Shown here piece after piece: positions 17,196 to 27,429 of a DNA stretch of 64,000 nucleotides; within the stretch, counting starts at the first letter, position 1, and every line of letters begins with the position of its first letter. The DNA comes from Hyphomicrobiales bacterium (GTDB lineage: Bacteria; Pseudomonadota; Alphaproteobacteria; Rhizobiales; Aestuariivirgaceae). The position numbers were made by a program, and so were the translations under genes. The stretch spans positions 81,249 to 145,248 of the forward strand of contig JANYHB010000023.1 in the NCBI GenBank assembly GCA_025359265.1, in the 5' to 3' direction. The notes below the pieces were generated by a model. It was not told where the DNA came from. It ran no database searches and saw nothing but the letters and a program-made list of their open reading frames with translations.

Positions 17196-18064
17196 TACTG
17201 CGGCGTTGGATCAAGTGTTGATTGGTGCTTCGGCAATGAAGCATCGCAGGCATCAGGTTTGGTTAATTCAAGCCGCATGATATTCCCTTGCATCGAATAG
17301 GATCCGTAATCAAACAGCATATGTGTAGAAATCCCATTTTCATACATGTTGAAATTAGCCTGAAATTCCGGCACTTCAGCCTGCTTGTCATCAAGGGGGT
17401 AATAGCCCAATTGAAATGGCCAAGAGGCTTGATTTTCCAATTCCTTCGTGATCGGATTTTTCAGATCAATGTCATCAGCGCCGGCAGGCCGACGTTTGCC
17501 AATAAATGTTACCACACGATATTGCTTTTCATCATCTGATCCATCGTAAAGATTGCTGACATCGTGGGTAGCCCCCGCCTGCGCCAGCGCTAACAGCTTT
17601 TTTTGATGAGCAGTGGGAAACAATACATCCCTTGCAACCCTAAACGTTTTGGTGGAGCTGCCTTTAATATCGCCTTTGCCCTCCTCGGCCGCCGTCAGGC
17701 GTGAAATGCTTATGCGCTTATCATCAGCCGGTTCTTTATTGACGAACTGTTTTTGCGTCACTTCAAGCTGCTGGCCATCAGTTGATTCGTAAGTTGACGA
17801 CTGCAAATCAATCACCCGGTTGCCTTGTTCACCATCACTGAAGCGATTGGCGAAGCGGGAGTCGATCGTATAGCCTGCGCATTCTGAACCAGCCACCTCG
17901 TAGGCCAGTTGCCCGTCCACAGGCTTACTTGGCGTCGCTTGATCTATGCGCGCGGGTTCAAACAAGTAAAGCGCGCGATAAGTGGCCAACTCCACTGCCC
18001 TGGCGGGTGACAGCGCCATTAGGGTGGCCAGCGTAAAAAGAACAGAAATCCGAAAATGCTTCAT
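17195..18064 (-). CDS. eipB: EipB-like cell-envelope integrity protein (DUF1849)
   Basis: Periplasmic beta-spiral protein; in Brucella EipB is needed for envelope integrity. I start it at the ATG at 18064 (289 aa), which gives a clear signal peptide MKHFRISVLFTLATLMALSPARA; the longer frame to 18187 would run into the divergent RidA gene. Two cysteines, in SECAGYT and near the C-terminus in PDACDAS, match the conserved disulfide pair. Family features LATYRALYLFEP and FPFQLGYYPLDD-like segments are present. It is coupled to the DnaJ-like gene by a one-base overlap. Confidence 0.83.
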   Translation of the reverse strand: MKHFRISVLFTLATLMALSPARAVELATYRALYLFEPARIDQATPSKPVDGQLAYEVAGSECAGYTIDSRFANRFSDGEQGNRVIDLQSSTYESTDGQQLEVTQKQFVNKEPADDKRISISRLTAAEEGKGDIKGSSTKTFRVARDVLFPTAHQKKLLALAQAGATHDVSNLYDGSDDEKQYRVVTFIGKRRPAGADDIDLKNPITKELENQASWPFQLGYYPLDDKQAEVPEFQANFNMYENGISTHMLFDYGSYSMQGNIMRLELTKPDACDASLPKHQSTLDPTPQ

Positions 18065-18128
18065 GCGTTGTAATCCTGAATCAAACCTAGCATATATTGT
18101 CATGAAACTGCGATATCGGATGTGACCA

Positions 18129-18596
18129 TTGGGTAAGATTTCAGCAAAACTGCGTGAACTGGGCTTGGAATTGCCTGCGGCGGCCAAGCCCGTGGCAAAT
18201 TATGTGCCTTGGGTGATCAGCGGCAACCTGGTGTTTGTGGCCGGTCAAATACCGTTGTTGCTTGGTCAACCGCAATTTGTGGGACAGCTAGGAACGACAA
18301 TCACCGTGGAGATGGGTGTTGCTGCAGCACGGCTTTGTGCCCTCAACATTCTGTCGCAGCTGTCTGAGGCTTGCGGCGGCGATCTAGACCGCATCGTGCG
18401 GATTGTTAAGCTTGTTGGTTTTGTAAATTGTGATGCATCCTTTATCAACATCCCCAAAGTCATCAACGGTGCATCTGACGTAATGGCTGACGTGTTTGGC
18501 GAGGCAGGTAAACACGCTCGCTCATCCATTGGCGTGTCGTCGTTGCCAATGGGAGTTGCAGTTGAGCTTGAGGCAATTGCGGAGATTAGAATTTGA
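18129..18596 (+). CDS. RidA/YjgF family protein
   Basis: Member of the Rid family, whose best-known activity is hydrolysis of reactive enamine/imine intermediates from PLP enzymes. The 155-residue product shows ISGNLVFVAGQIPL near the N-terminus and the long-form features of the YjgF_like_CH14118 type, with a C-terminal SSIGVSSLPMGVAVELEAIAEI. The usual catalytic Arg of RidA (before the PMG segment) is not obvious, so enzymatic function is unsettled. The start is TTG at 18129, and its stop overlaps the next gene. Confidence 0.85.
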   Translation: MGKISAKLRELGLELPAAAKPVANYVPWVISGNLVFVAGQIPLLLGQPQFVGQLGTTITVEMGVAAARLCALNILSQLSEACGGDLDRIVRIVKLVGFVNCDASFINIPKVINGASDVMADVFGEAGKHARSSIGVSSLPMGVAVELEAIAEIRI

Positions 18597-19354
18597 GGTT
18601 TACGCCACAGCTGCGGGCCTTGGATTGGTTGGTGGCAAAACCGCTTGCGCACCGCGGACTGCATCGCGAGGCGCTGGGCCTTGTCGAGAATTGCGAAAGC
18701 AGCTTTGAGGCAGCGATTTCGCAGGGATATTCCATTGAATGTGACATCCAGCTTACTGCCGATGGGCAGGCCGTGGTTTTTCACGATGATGAGGTTGACC
18801 GTGTGCTTGATGGCCAAGGTAAAGTGAAACAATTCGCCACGCGCCAACTTAAAGCCATGAATTATAAACAGGGTAAAGACAAAATTCAAACTTTGGCAGA
18901 ATTGTTAGAGCAAGTGGCGGGCCGGACCACGTTGGTCATTGAAATAAAATCACTGTGGGATGATGACTTCACGCTCACTGATCACGCCATTGCAGTGCTT
19001 TCGGCTTACAAAGGCCCCTTTGCGCTTATGTCTTTTGATCCTGCCCCAATGGCGCGCGTTGCGGCGCAGGCCGCCAATACTGTGCGCGGCATTACTGCTG
19101 ATCGGGTGATTGACGCGTATTACGAATCATTGCCCGTGGCCAAGCGTTTGGCCATGCGCAGCTTTTCGCATTTGCCATTCACCCGGCCGCATTTTGTGTC
19201 TTTCGATTTTACGCAACTGCCGTTTCAACCGATCACAGAATTTCGCGAAGCGGGCCACCCTATTTTAACTTGGACCATTCGAAATGCAGCCCAAGCTGCA
19301 GCGGCGCGGCGCTGGTGTGATCAAATTACCTTTGAGACCTTTCTTTCAACATGA
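18593..19354 (+). CDS. Glycerophosphodiester phosphodiesterase
   Basis: Cytoplasmic GDPD hydrolysing glycerophosphodiesters to glycerol-3-phosphate and an alcohol. The catalytic pattern is intact: His20-Arg21 in LAHRGLH, Glu49 and Asp51 in IECDIQLT, His64 in VVFHDD, and EIKS later. No signal peptide. The start is TTG at 18593, sharing TTGA with the RidA stop, and the stop shares ATGA with the next gene, so the three are translationally coupled. Confidence 0.92.
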   Translation: MRFTPQLRALDWLVAKPLAHRGLHREALGLVENCESSFEAAISQGYSIECDIQLTADGQAVVFHDDEVDRVLDGQGKVKQFATRQLKAMNYKQGKDKIQTLAELLEQVAGRTTLVIEIKSLWDDDFTLTDHAIAVLSAYKGPFALMSFDPAPMARVAAQAANTVRGITADRVIDAYYESLPVAKRLAMRSFSHLPFTRPHFVSFDFTQLPFQPITEFREAGHPILTWTIRNAAQAAAARRWCDQITFETFLST

Positions 19355-20511
19355 GTTCAGATTTTAACGGCAAAGTGCTTTCATCGCTCAGCCAGGTTTC
19401 GGCTCAGCAATGGGACCAGGTTGCCAATCCTGAAACCCAACACTTCAATCCCTTTATTTCTCACGCATTTTTGTGGGCGTTAGAAAAATCCGGATCAGCC
19501 ACTGAAAAGACGGGCTGGGCAGGCCATCATTTTGTGGTGGAACAGGCGGGTAAAATTGTGGGCTTGGCGCCAGGTTACAAGAAACTGCATTCGCAGGGTG
19601 AATATGTTTTTGATCATGGTTGGGCTGACGCATTTGAACGCGCTGGTGGGGCCTATTATCCCAAGCTGCAGGTGTCTGTGCCGTTTTCGCCGGTGGTTGC
19701 CACAAAAATCAGCGGCATCAATGCAAATGCGCGCGTTGCAATTACAGAAATGATTGTGGCGCAGTGTGAACAAGACGGCTATTCATCAGCCCATATCACC
19801 TTCGTGTCTGACCAAGATGCAACATTGCTGGACACTCAAAAAAAGGCGTGGTTGGAACGAAACGACATCCAGTTCCACTGGCATAATGCGGGGTATAAAT
19901 CCTTCGATGATTTTTTGTCAGGGCTTTCTTCCTCCAAGCGCAAAAACTTGCGCAAGGAACGCCAGGCAGTGCGTGATTCCGGAATCACCTTTCGGGCGCT
20001 AACAGGCCATGATATTGAGCCTGCCCATTGGGACGCGTTTTGGAAATTTTACCTCGATACAGGTAACCGCAAATGGGGCCAGCCCTATCTCACGCGCAAG
20101 TTTTTTGAAATGATGCATGATACCATGCGCCAACATATTTTGTTGGTGATTGCCTATCACGGAAAGCGGCCCATTGCCGGGGCCCTCAATTTCATTGGTG
20201 GTGATACGCTTTATGGGCGCAATTGGGGCTGCATTGAGCAGCTGCCGTTCTTGCATTTTGAAACCTGCTATTACCAGGCGATTGATTTTGCGATTGCCCG
20301 CGGCCTCAAGGTGATTGAAGCGGGCGCTCAAGGCGAACATAAATTGGCGCGTGGTTATGTGCCAGTAAAAACGCTTAGCTACCACCATCTCGCACACCCA
20401 GGTCTTGCGCGCGCAGTGGCGGATTATCTTGAGCACGAACGCGCGGCAATTGCGCAAGGCCAGGCAGAACTTGCGGCGCATGTGCCATTTCGGCAGGTTG
20501 AGGGTGAGTGA
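19351..20511 (+). CDS. GNAT/FemAB-like acyltransferase (DUF482)
   Basis: A 386-residue member of the DUF482 (FemAB-like, 'peptidogalycan biosynthesis') family with two GNAT-like halves. Visible family segments are NPFISHAFLWALE near the start, FDHGWADAFERAGGAYYPKLQ, SSKRKNLRKERQAV (acyl-acceptor loop), and EAGAQGEHKLARGYVPV near the C-terminus. The substrate is unproven; FemAB relatives transfer aminoacyl groups to peptidoglycan precursors or related acceptors. It overlaps the GDPD gene by four bases and precedes the HIT gene by six. Confidence 0.85.
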   Translation: MSSDFNGKVLSSLSQVSAQQWDQVANPETQHFNPFISHAFLWALEKSGSATEKTGWAGHHFVVEQAGKIVGLAPGYKKLHSQGEYVFDHGWADAFERAGGAYYPKLQVSVPFSPVVATKISGINANARVAITEMIVAQCEQDGYSSAHITFVSDQDATLLDTQKKAWLERNDIQFHWHNAGYKSFDDFLSGLSSSKRKNLRKERQAVRDSGITFRALTGHDIEPAHWDAFWKFYLDTGNRKWGQPYLTRKFFEMMHDTMRQHILLVIAYHGKRPIAGALNFIGGDTLYGRNWGCIEQLPFLHFETCYYQAIDFAIARGLKVIEAGAQGEHKLARGYVPVKTLSYHHLAHPGLARAVADYLEHERAAIAQGQAELAAHVPFRQVEGE

Positions 20512-20517
20512 CAAGCG

Positions 20518-20937
20518 ATGAGTTATGATCCTGATAATATCTTTGCCAAAATTTTGCGCGGTGAAATCCCATCGCATAAAATTTACGAGGATGAGCATTC
20601 GCTGGCCTTCATGGATGTGATGCCGCAGGTCGACGGGCATTGTCTGGTGATCCCGAAAGAAAGGTTTCGCGGGCTGTTGGACGCTGACGCGACAGTGTTC
20701 GTGCATATGATGCCAGTTGTGCAGAAAGTTGCCAAAGCCGCGGTGAAAGCGATGGCTGCTGATGGCTTTCAGCTGCGCCAATATAATGAACATGCCGCTG
20801 GCCAAACGGTGTTCCACCTGCACTTCCACATTTTACCGATGAAGGAAGGCGTTCCGCTACAACCGCACACCGGCAAGATGGTAGATCATGCAGGTTTGGC
20901 GGTCATGGCACAACGCATTCGAAGTGAGCTGACTTAA
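20518..20937 (+). CDS. HIT family (HinT-like) nucleotide hydrolase
   Basis: Histidine-triad protein acting on purine nucleoside phosphoramidates or related nucleotides. The 139-residue sequence has CIFCKI replaced by NIFAKILRGEIPS, then the triad HLHFH at residues 100-104. The N-terminal zinc cysteines of many HinT proteins are absent, as in several alphaproteobacterial members. It ends the RidA-GDPD-GNAT-HIT run and faces clpA. Confidence 0.9.
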   Translation: MSYDPDNIFAKILRGEIPSHKIYEDEHSLAFMDVMPQVDGHCLVIPKERFRGLLDADATVFVHMMPVVQKVAKAAVKAMAADGFQLRQYNEHAAGQTVFHLHFHILPMKEGVPLQPHTGKMVDHAGLAVMAQRIRSELT

Positions 20938-20964
20938 GGTTGAAATTTTTCACCCCTCGCCAGA

Positions 20965-20990
20965 CGTTGCCATTGCAACGACCCTATTTT
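20965..20990 (+). terminator. Weak hairpin between HIT gene and clpA
   Basis: CGTTGC and GCAACG (20965-20980) form a six-pair stem with a CATT loop, followed by ACCCTATTTT. Position between convergent genes suggests a terminator, but the U tract is interrupted. Confidence 0.4.
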
Positions 20991-23365
20991 ACCTTGGTCG
21001 GCTTTTTGACTTTCTTAACCGCAACCCGTGACCTTGGAAGGGCTTTGCGTTCAGGTGGTTTGGGCAAGGCCTTTTCATCTTCCCGGCTGAGATAAGCAAA
21101 CAGCAACTTGCCATCTTTCAAGAGGATGCGCACCGTTCCGCCAGCCGATAGTTTGCCAAATAGCAATTCTTCGGCCAAGGGTTTTTTGATTTCTTCCTGG
21201 ATAACGCGAGCCAGTGGGCGCGCACCCATTTGTTGATCGTAACCCTTGTCAGCCAAATAATCGGCTGCTTCGGTGGAAAGCTCAATGTTGACTTGCCGTT
21301 CAGCCAGCTGCGCTTCCAATTGCAGCACAAATTTCTCGACGACTTTACGCACCACTTCTTTGGGCAAATGGCTAAAGGATACAACGGCGTCCAAGCGGTT
21401 GCGGAACTCAGGTGTAAAGAGTTTTACGATGGCTTCTTGATCATCGCCTTCGCGCTTGTTCTGCGTGAAGCCCATGGCTGATCTAGCCAAATCCTGGGCG
21501 CCGGCATTGGTTGTCATGATCAAAACGACATTACGGAAATCAATTTGCTTGCCGTTGTTATCTGTCAGTTTGCCGTGATCCATCACTTGCAGCAGGATGT
21601 TAAACAGGTCTGGATGGGCCTTTTCGATTTCATCAAGCAGAAGCACACAGTATGGACTTTGGTCAACACCATCAGTAAGCAGACCGCCCTGGTCAAAGCC
21701 CACATAGCCCGGAGGTGCGCCGATCAACCGGCTGACGCTGTGGCGCTCCATATATTCTGACATATCAAAGCGCAGCATCTTCACACCCAGCACTTCTGCC
21801 AGGCGTTTGGCCACTTCAGTTTTACCAACGCCTGTAGGCCCAGAAAAGAGATAAGAGCCAATGGGCTTCTCTGGTTCACGTAAACCGGCACGCGCCAACT
21901 TGATTGCCGCGGTGAGTTGATCAATGGCTTTGTCTTGGCCGAATACCAAACGCCTTAACTCGGCATCCAAATTCTTCAAAACAGTGGCATCATCACGCGA
22001 AACAGTTTTGGGCGGGATCCGGGCCATTGTGGCGATGGTAACTTCAATATCGGTGACATCAATAATCTTTTTGCGCTGATCTTCGGGCAACAGCATTTGA
22101 GAGGCACCGGTTTCATCGATCACATCAATGGCTTTGTCTGGCAATTTGCGGTCTGCCATGTATCGCGATGAAAGCTGCACAGCACTTTCCACCGCGGCGT
22201 CAGTGAATTCAACTTTGTGGAATTCTTCGTAATATGGCTTCAGGCCTTTCAAAATGGCTATGGCATCAGGAATCGAAGGCTCGTTCACGTCAATTTTTTG
22301 GAAGCGACGCACGAGAGCGCGGTCTTTCTCAAAATGCTGGCGATATTCCTTGTAAGTTGTTGAACCAATGCAACGCAAAGTGCCGGCGGCCAAAGCGGGC
22401 TTCAACAGATTTGAAGCATCCATAGAGCCGCCCGATGTGGCTCCTGCGCCAATTATCGTATGAATTTCGTCAATGAACAAAATCGAACCGGGCTTTGATT
22501 CAATTTCTTTCATCACCGCTTTCAAACGCTCCTCGAAATCGCCGCGATAGCGGGTGCCGGCTAAAAGCGAACCCATATCCAACAAATAAATAGTGCAATC
22601 CTTCAGCACCGCGGGCACTTCGCCCTTTATTATCTTGCGGGCCAAACCCTCTGCGATGGCGGTTTTACCTACGCCTGGATCGCCTACAAAAAGCGGATTA
22701 TTTTTGGTGCGACGGCAGAGAATTTGGATAGTGCGGTTCACTTCCGTCATACGACCGATGAGCGGATCTATTTTGCCTTCGCCGGCTTTCTTGTTCAGGT
22801 CTGTGCAGTAGGAATCCAACGCTGATTCTTTCTGTTTGCCACCTTTGCTTTGTGGAGCACTTGGTTCGTCTCCCGAACTTTCACGGTTATCCTCGGTGCC
22901 ACGCACGGCCCGGCTCTGTGATTGGCCCTTTTTGGCAATGCCGTGCGAAATGAAATTAACCGCATCATACCGGGTCATATCTTGTTCCTGCAGGAAATAA
23001 GCCGCATGGCTTTCACGTTCGGCGAAAATGGCAACAAGCACGTTGGCACCTGTCACCTCTTCACGACCTGAAGATTGAACGTGGATGACAGCGCGTTGAA
23101 TAACCCGCTGAAAAGAAGCTGTAGGCTTGGCTTCTGCAACATTGTCGGTGATCAAGTTCGACAATTCATTATCGATATATTCTTCAAGATTATCGCGAAG
23201 ATCTTCTACATCAACTCCGCAAGCCTTCATTACTTCAAGTGCATCTTGATCTTCCGTCAGTGACAGCAACAAGTGTTCCAACGTTGCCAGTTCCTGGCGG
23301 CGCTGGGCAGCCAGAGATAATGCGCGGTGGAGGGCCTTTTCAAGGCTGCGAGAAAATGTTGGCAC
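20984..23365 (-). CDS. clpA: ATP-dependent Clp protease ATP-binding subunit ClpA
   Basis: Hexameric AAA+ unfoldase feeding substrates to ClpP. The 793-residue product begins with the Clp-N repeat domain ([21 protein letters not shown]), then two AAA+ modules with Walker A motifs GDPGVGKT (about 228) and GPTGVGKT (about 510). There is no coiled-coil M domain, which separates ClpA from ClpB/ClpC. The C-terminal tail is Lys/Arg-rich. It follows clpS by 77 bases and presumably shares its transcript; ClpS redirects it to N-degron substrates. Confidence 0.97.
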   Translation of the reverse strand: MPTFSRSLEKALHRALSLAAQRRQELATLEHLLLSLTEDQDALEVMKACGVDVEDLRDNLEEYIDNELSNLITDNVAEAKPTASFQRVIQRAVIHVQSSGREEVTGANVLVAIFAERESHAAYFLQEQDMTRYDAVNFISHGIAKKGQSQSRAVRGTEDNRESSGDEPSAPQSKGGKQKESALDSYCTDLNKKAGEGKIDPLIGRMTEVNRTIQILCRRTKNNPLFVGDPGVGKTAIAEGLARKIIKGEVPAVLKDCTIYLLDMGSLLAGTRYRGDFEERLKAVMKEIESKPGSILFIDEIHTIIGAGATSGGSMDASNLLKPALAAGTLRCIGSTTYKEYRQHFEKDRALVRRFQKIDVNEPSIPDAIAILKGLKPYYEEFHKVEFTDAAVESAVQLSSRYMADRKLPDKAIDVIDETGASQMLLPEDQRKKIIDVTDIEVTIATMARIPPKTVSRDDATVLKNLDAELRRLVFGQDKAIDQLTAAIKLARAGLREPEKPIGSYLFSGPTGVGKTEVAKRLAEVLGVKMLRFDMSEYMERHSVSRLIGAPPGYVGFDQGGLLTDGVDQSPYCVLLLDEIEKAHPDLFNILLQVMDHGKLTDNNGKQIDFRNVVLIMTTNAGAQDLARSAMGFTQNKREGDDQEAIVKLFTPEFRNRLDAVVSFSHLPKEVVRKVVEKFVLQLEAQLAERQVNIELSTEAADYLADKGYDQQMGARPLARVIQEEIKKPLAEELLFGKLSAGGTVRILLKDGKLLFAYLSREDEKALPKPPERKALPRSRVAVKKVKKPTKVK

Positions 23366-23442
23366 AGACTTACATCCTTCTTAGTTCGTGCACTATATAG
23401 GTAGAAAGTGGAACTTGAGTAGACCCTGAGACGGCAATTAAT

Positions 23443-23766
23443 TTATGCAGGCTCTATAGTGCATTGCAGAGGATGGCCGTTCTCTGCCGCCATGTCCATA
23501 ACCTGCGACATTTTGGTTTCTGCCACTTCAAAAGTGTAAACGCCGCAAACACCAACCCCTTTGGTGTGAACATGCAACATGATGGTGGTGGCATCTTCAT
23601 GAGATTTATTAAACACACTTTCCAACACATAAACCACAAATTCCTGTGGGGTATAGTCGTCATTGAGCAATAACACCTTGTAGAGTGTGGGCTTTTTGGT
23701 TTGGGTTTTTGTGCGCGTGATGACGTCTGTATCAGAGTCTTCGCGTTTGGTAGGTTGCTTTGCCAT
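23443..23766 (-). CDS. clpS: ATP-dependent Clp protease adaptor ClpS
   Basis: N-recognin adaptor binding N-terminal Phe/Leu/Trp/Tyr substrates and delivering them to ClpA. The 107-residue protein has a charged flexible N-terminal extension, then the core [20 protein letters not shown] with the conserved Asn-Asp pair of the hydrophobic pocket, and [21 protein letters not shown]. It lies 43 bases after parE and upstream of clpA. Confidence 0.97.
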   Translation of the reverse strand: MAKQPTKREDSDTDVITRTKTQTKKPTLYKVLLLNDDYTPQEFVVYVLESVFNKSHEDATTIMLHVHTKGVGVCGVYTFEVAETKMSQVMDMAAENGHPLQCTIEPA

Positions 23767-23809
23767 AGACCTAATATAGGCAGTTCTTTTATTTCGTCAA
23801 AAGATTGCT

Positions 23810-25831
23810 TTAAACATCGAGTGATGAGGCCGAGACAAATTCAGCCCGGGCCGTTATAAAGTTGAAGCGTTCTTCTGGTTTGTTTCCCATTAACTGCTCA
23901 ACCGAGCGGGCTGTGTCGGCTTGGGCGGCTTCCTCCACGCTGACGCGCAAAAGCGTGCGGCGGGCGGGATCCATCGTGGTTTCCTTAAGTTGGGCGGCCA
24001 TCATTTCGCCAAGGCCCTTGAAGCGGCCCACTTCAATTTTGCCTCGGCCACCAATGGTTTTCAGCAACTCATCGCGGTCAGCCTCATTGCGGGCGTAGAC
24101 TGTTTTACCACCTTGCGTCAATCGGTAGAGGGGAGGCACGGCCAGGTAAAGATGGCCTTGGTCAATTATTTTGGGCATTTGACGGTAAAAGAATGTCATC
24201 AACAACGATGCAATATGTGCGCCGTCCACATCTGCGTCTGTCATGATGATGATCTTGTCATAGCGCAAATCTTCCTCGCGATATGAAGCACCCATGCCGC
24301 AGCCGATGGCTTGGACAAGATCACCAATCTGCTGATTGGTCGACAGTTTGTCCTTGCCAGCGCTTGCAACGTTGAGAATCTTGCCGCGCAACGGCAAAAC
24401 CGCTTGCGTGACACGATTGCGAGCCTGCTTGGCTGACCCCCCGGCAGAGTCCCCCTCAACAATGAACAACTCAGAGCCTTCCGCCATCGTAGCGGAACAG
24501 TCGGCAAGTTTGCCGGGCAGGCGAAGTTTACGAACCGCTGTTTTGCGGCCCACTTCTTTTTCTTGTCGGCGCCGTACCCTTTCTTCGGCGCGGTCGATAA
24601 TCCATCCAAGCAACTTGTCGGCTTGGGCTGGGTGGCCGGTTAGCCAGTGGTCAAAATGGTCGCGCACCGTCGTCTCAACAATTCTGGTGGCCTCGATGGA
24701 TGCGAGTTTATCTTTTGTTTGGCCTTGAAATTCTGGTTCGCGGATAAAAATCGAAAGCATGGCGCCGGATTGCACCATCACATCATCCGCGGTGATTACC
24801 CCGGCGCGCTTGTTGCCCGCCAACTCGGCATAATCTTTCAGCGACCGCAGTAACGCATAACGGAACCCAGTTTCGTGGGTGCCACCTTCAGGCGTGGGAA
24901 TGATGTTGCAATAAGACGAAATGAATCCGTCATCGCCGCCGAACCAGGCAATGGCCCATTCAACGGTGCCGTGGCTGCCTTCCTTTTCCACGCGCCCGGC
25001 GAAGATTTCATCAACCACGCGCGTGTTGCCCTCAAGGCGTTCTTCCAAATAATCTTTGAGGCCACCAGGAAAATGGAACACCGCTTCTTCGGGTATGTCT
25101 TGGCCTTTGATCAAGGATTTGTCGCAGTGCCAGCGAATCTCCACACCGCCAAAAAGATAGGATTTGGAGCGGGCCATTTTATACAGGCGCATGGGGTTAA
25201 AGGCTGTATTGCCTTTGCCGAAAATTTGCTCGTCGGGCTTGAACTTCACTGTGGTGCCGCGCCTGCCCGATACTTTGCCCAGTTCGAGCAGCTGGCCTGC
25301 AGGTTTGCCGCGCCTGAACTCTTGACGGTAAAGCTGGCCGCCACGGGCCACTTCTACGATAATGTGCTCTGAAAGCGCATTGACCACCGAAACGCCCACC
25401 CCATGCAAGCCACCGGAAGTTTCATACGCCCCTGAATCAAATTTGCCGCGTGCATGAAGCATGGTCATGATCACTTCCAGAGCCGATTTGTCTTTGAACT
25501 TCGGATGGGGATCAACGGGCATTCCGCGTCCGTTGTCGGCGACGGTGAGATAGCCATCTTCAGTATAATTCACTTCGATGCGCGTTGCGTGGCCGGCCAC
25601 GGCCTCATCCATCGCGTTATCAATAACTTCGGAGAAGAGATGGTGTAGAGCTTTTTCATCGGTTCCGCCGATGTACATGCCGGGGCGGCGGCGCACGGGT
25701 TCTAGCCCCTCCAACACCTCAATATCTGCGGCAGTGTAACTGTCCTCACCACGGGACTTGGCTGAGCGAGGCGGTTTGGGACTATCGGGCAAATTGCCGA
25801 ATAAATTATTTTCCAGCGATTTTTTGGCCAT
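23810..25831 (-). CDS. parE: DNA topoisomerase IV subunit B
   Basis: ATPase subunit of topoisomerase IV, which decatenates daughter chromosomes. The start is the ATG at 25831 (MAKKSLENNLFG, 673 aa); a longer frame to 25912 lacks similarity. The GHKL ATPase shows MYIGG, the Mg-binding EVIDNAMDEA and DNGRGMPVD, and the Toprim region shows EGDSAGGSA (about 460) and DADVDGAHI. ParE rather than GyrB is preferred because the length is short (no GyrB-specific insert) and HHLFSEVIDNAMDEAVAGHA is the usual ParE form. gyrA is elsewhere in the window; parC is not seen. Confidence 0.92.
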   Translation of the reverse strand: MAKKSLENNLFGNLPDSPKPPRSAKSRGEDSYTAADIEVLEGLEPVRRRPGMYIGGTDEKALHHLFSEVIDNAMDEAVAGHATRIEVNYTEDGYLTVADNGRGMPVDPHPKFKDKSALEVIMTMLHARGKFDSGAYETSGGLHGVGVSVVNALSEHIIVEVARGGQLYRQEFRRGKPAGQLLELGKVSGRRGTTVKFKPDEQIFGKGNTAFNPMRLYKMARSKSYLFGGVEIRWHCDKSLIKGQDIPEEAVFHFPGGLKDYLEERLEGNTRVVDEIFAGRVEKEGSHGTVEWAIAWFGGDDGFISSYCNIIPTPEGGTHETGFRYALLRSLKDYAELAGNKRAGVITADDVMVQSGAMLSIFIREPEFQGQTKDKLASIEATRIVETTVRDHFDHWLTGHPAQADKLLGWIIDRAEERVRRRQEKEVGRKTAVRKLRLPGKLADCSATMAEGSELFIVEGDSAGGSAKQARNRVTQAVLPLRGKILNVASAGKDKLSTNQQIGDLVQAIGCGMGASYREEDLRYDKIIIMTDADVDGAHIASLLMTFFYRQMPKIIDQGHLYLAVPPLYRLTQGGKTVYARNEADRDELLKTIGGRGKIEVGRFKGLGEMMAAQLKETTMDPARRTLLRVSVEEAAQADTARSVEQLMGNKPEERFNFITARAEFVSASSLDV

Positions 25832-25994
25832 TTCACAACTTTCCGAATCAGGCTGTGAATATGGCGATTGGGCATACCAATTACCAGATGCATGCCCGCA
25901 CACCCTTGGCACAAAGTATTCGCCGCCCAGAAATTTCTTGATGCAACCCTACTTTCTGATACTGAGCAGCGCTTGCACCGTGGGAGTTATACAG

Positions 25995-27425
25995 ATGGCA
26001 AAAAAATGGCCGATGCATGCATCTTGGAAGGGCCCAATTGTGCTGATTGGTTATGGCTCGATTGGACGCGGCACTTTGCCATTGATATTGCGTCATATCG
26101 GTTGCCAGCCTTCGCAGATCACAATTGTTGAGCCGCTCGACTCTTTTAAATCCCTGGCCAAACAATATGGCGTGAATTTCCGCCAAGCAGCCCTGACGCG
26201 CGAAAACCATAAGGGCATCATGCGCCCCCTGCTCGCTTCACCACATCAGGCGTTGATTATCAATTTATCGGTCGATGTAGATAGCGTTGACATGATGCGT
26301 TTTGCCCGCGAGGTGAATGCGCTTTACATCGACACAGTGGTGGAGCCTTGGGCTGGATTTTATTACAACGGCAAAGTGGATAACGCGCTGCGCACCAATT
26401 ATGTGCTGCGTGAAAATTTGTTGAAGTGGAAAAAGCGTTTGGGCAAAGGGGTGACAGCTATTTCCTGCTGTGGCGCCAACCCGGGCATGGTGTCTTGGTT
26501 TGTAAAGCAAGCGCTTCTGCATTTGATCCACGAAACTGAGGCGCGTTATCCAAAGCCTAAAAACCGCGAAGAATGGGGCAAGCTTGCCAAGAAGCTGGGT
26601 GTGAAGGGCATTCACATAGCAGAGCGAGACACACAGGTTTCCTCGCGGCCCAAACCTTTGGGCACTTTTGTTAACACCTGGTCTGTCGAAGGATTTCTTT
26701 CTGAAGGCACACAGCCTGCGGAACTGGGCTGGGGAACACATGAAAAGAAACTTCCGGCCAATGCCCGCAAACATCGCCGTGGGTGCAAGGCCGCCATCTT
26801 TTTGGAAAGCCCTGGCGCAGACACGCGCGTGCGCAGCTGGGTGCCCGGTATTGGTCCACAATATGGCTATTTGGTAACGCATAACGAGGCCATATCCATT
26901 GCTGATTTTTACACAGTGAGGCGTGGCAAAGAAGTTACTTACCGCCCCACCTGCCACTATGCTTACCATCCCTCAAATGATGCGGTTTTATCTCTGCAGG
27001 AAATGTTCGGGCGCGGTGGCACCCATCCCATCAGCCAGCACATCATGTCGCCAGAAGAAATTGTTACGGGCGAAGACAAGCTTGGCGTTCTGCTCTATGG
27101 CCATAAAAAAAATGCCTACTGGTTTGGTTCAGAGTTGACGATTGAGGAAGCGAGGCATCTGGCACCGCATCAGTCAGCCACTGGCTTGCAAGTTACCTCA
27201 GCTGTTTTGGCGGGCATTGTGTGGGCGATTGAAAACCCCCGCGCGGGCATTGTTGAGACAGATGAGATGGATTTTGAGCGCTGCTTGGAAGTGCAAATGC
27301 CCTATCTTGGCCCCGTGAATGGCTATTACACCGATTGGAACCCGCATAAGGGATTTGACGGGCTGTTCGGCGGGCCACCAGACAAGAAAGACCCTTGGCA
27401 GTTTTCAAACATTTTGGTAAAATGA
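25995..27425 (+). CDS. hss: Homospermidine synthase
   Basis: NAD-dependent enzyme forming sym-homospermidine from putrescine, the main triamine of many alphaproteobacteria. The ATG at 25995 (MAKKWPMHASWKGPIVLIGYGSIGRG, 476 aa) is chosen because the GPIVLIGYGSIGRGTLPL Rossmann motif then sits where the family has it and GGGAG precedes it; the open frame to 25758 is antisense to parE. Other family segments are EPWAGFYYN, CCGANPGMVSWFVKQAL and PTCHYAYHPSNDAVLS. Divergent from parE. Confidence 0.95.
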   Translation: MAKKWPMHASWKGPIVLIGYGSIGRGTLPLILRHIGCQPSQITIVEPLDSFKSLAKQYGVNFRQAALTRENHKGIMRPLLASPHQALIINLSVDVDSVDMMRFAREVNALYIDTVVEPWAGFYYNGKVDNALRTNYVLRENLLKWKKRLGKGVTAISCCGANPGMVSWFVKQALLHLIHETEARYPKPKNREEWGKLAKKLGVKGIHIAERDTQVSSRPKPLGTFVNTWSVEGFLSEGTQPAELGWGTHEKKLPANARKHRRGCKAAIFLESPGADTRVRSWVPGIGPQYGYLVTHNEAISIADFYTVRRGKEVTYRPTCHYAYHPSNDAVLSLQEMFGRGGTHPISQHIMSPEEIVTGEDKLGVLLYGHKKNAYWFGSELTIEEARHLAPHQSATGLQVTSAVLAGIVWAIENPRAGIVETDEMDFERCLEVQMPYLGPVNGYYTDWNPHKGFDGLFGGPPDKKDPWQFSNILVK

Positions 27426-27429
27426 ATTT

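Noticed and set aside
19999..20829. 276-codon ORF opposite the GNAT-like and HIT genes
   Set aside because: It spans two real genes on the other strand and shows His/Arg-rich shadow composition.
22865..22879. GTTC-N7-GAAC in the clpA coding region as an SOS box
   Set aside because: It is an inverted rather than direct repeat and lies deep inside a gene.
23810..25831. Reading this gene as gyrB
   Set aside because: Length and ATPase-domain motif form fit ParE better; GyrB in this class is usually about 800 residues.
25905..25924. Sigma-54-like TTGGCAC...TTCGC upstream of hss
   Set aside because: The GG to GC distance is two bases too long for a -24/-12 promoter and the -12 element is poor.
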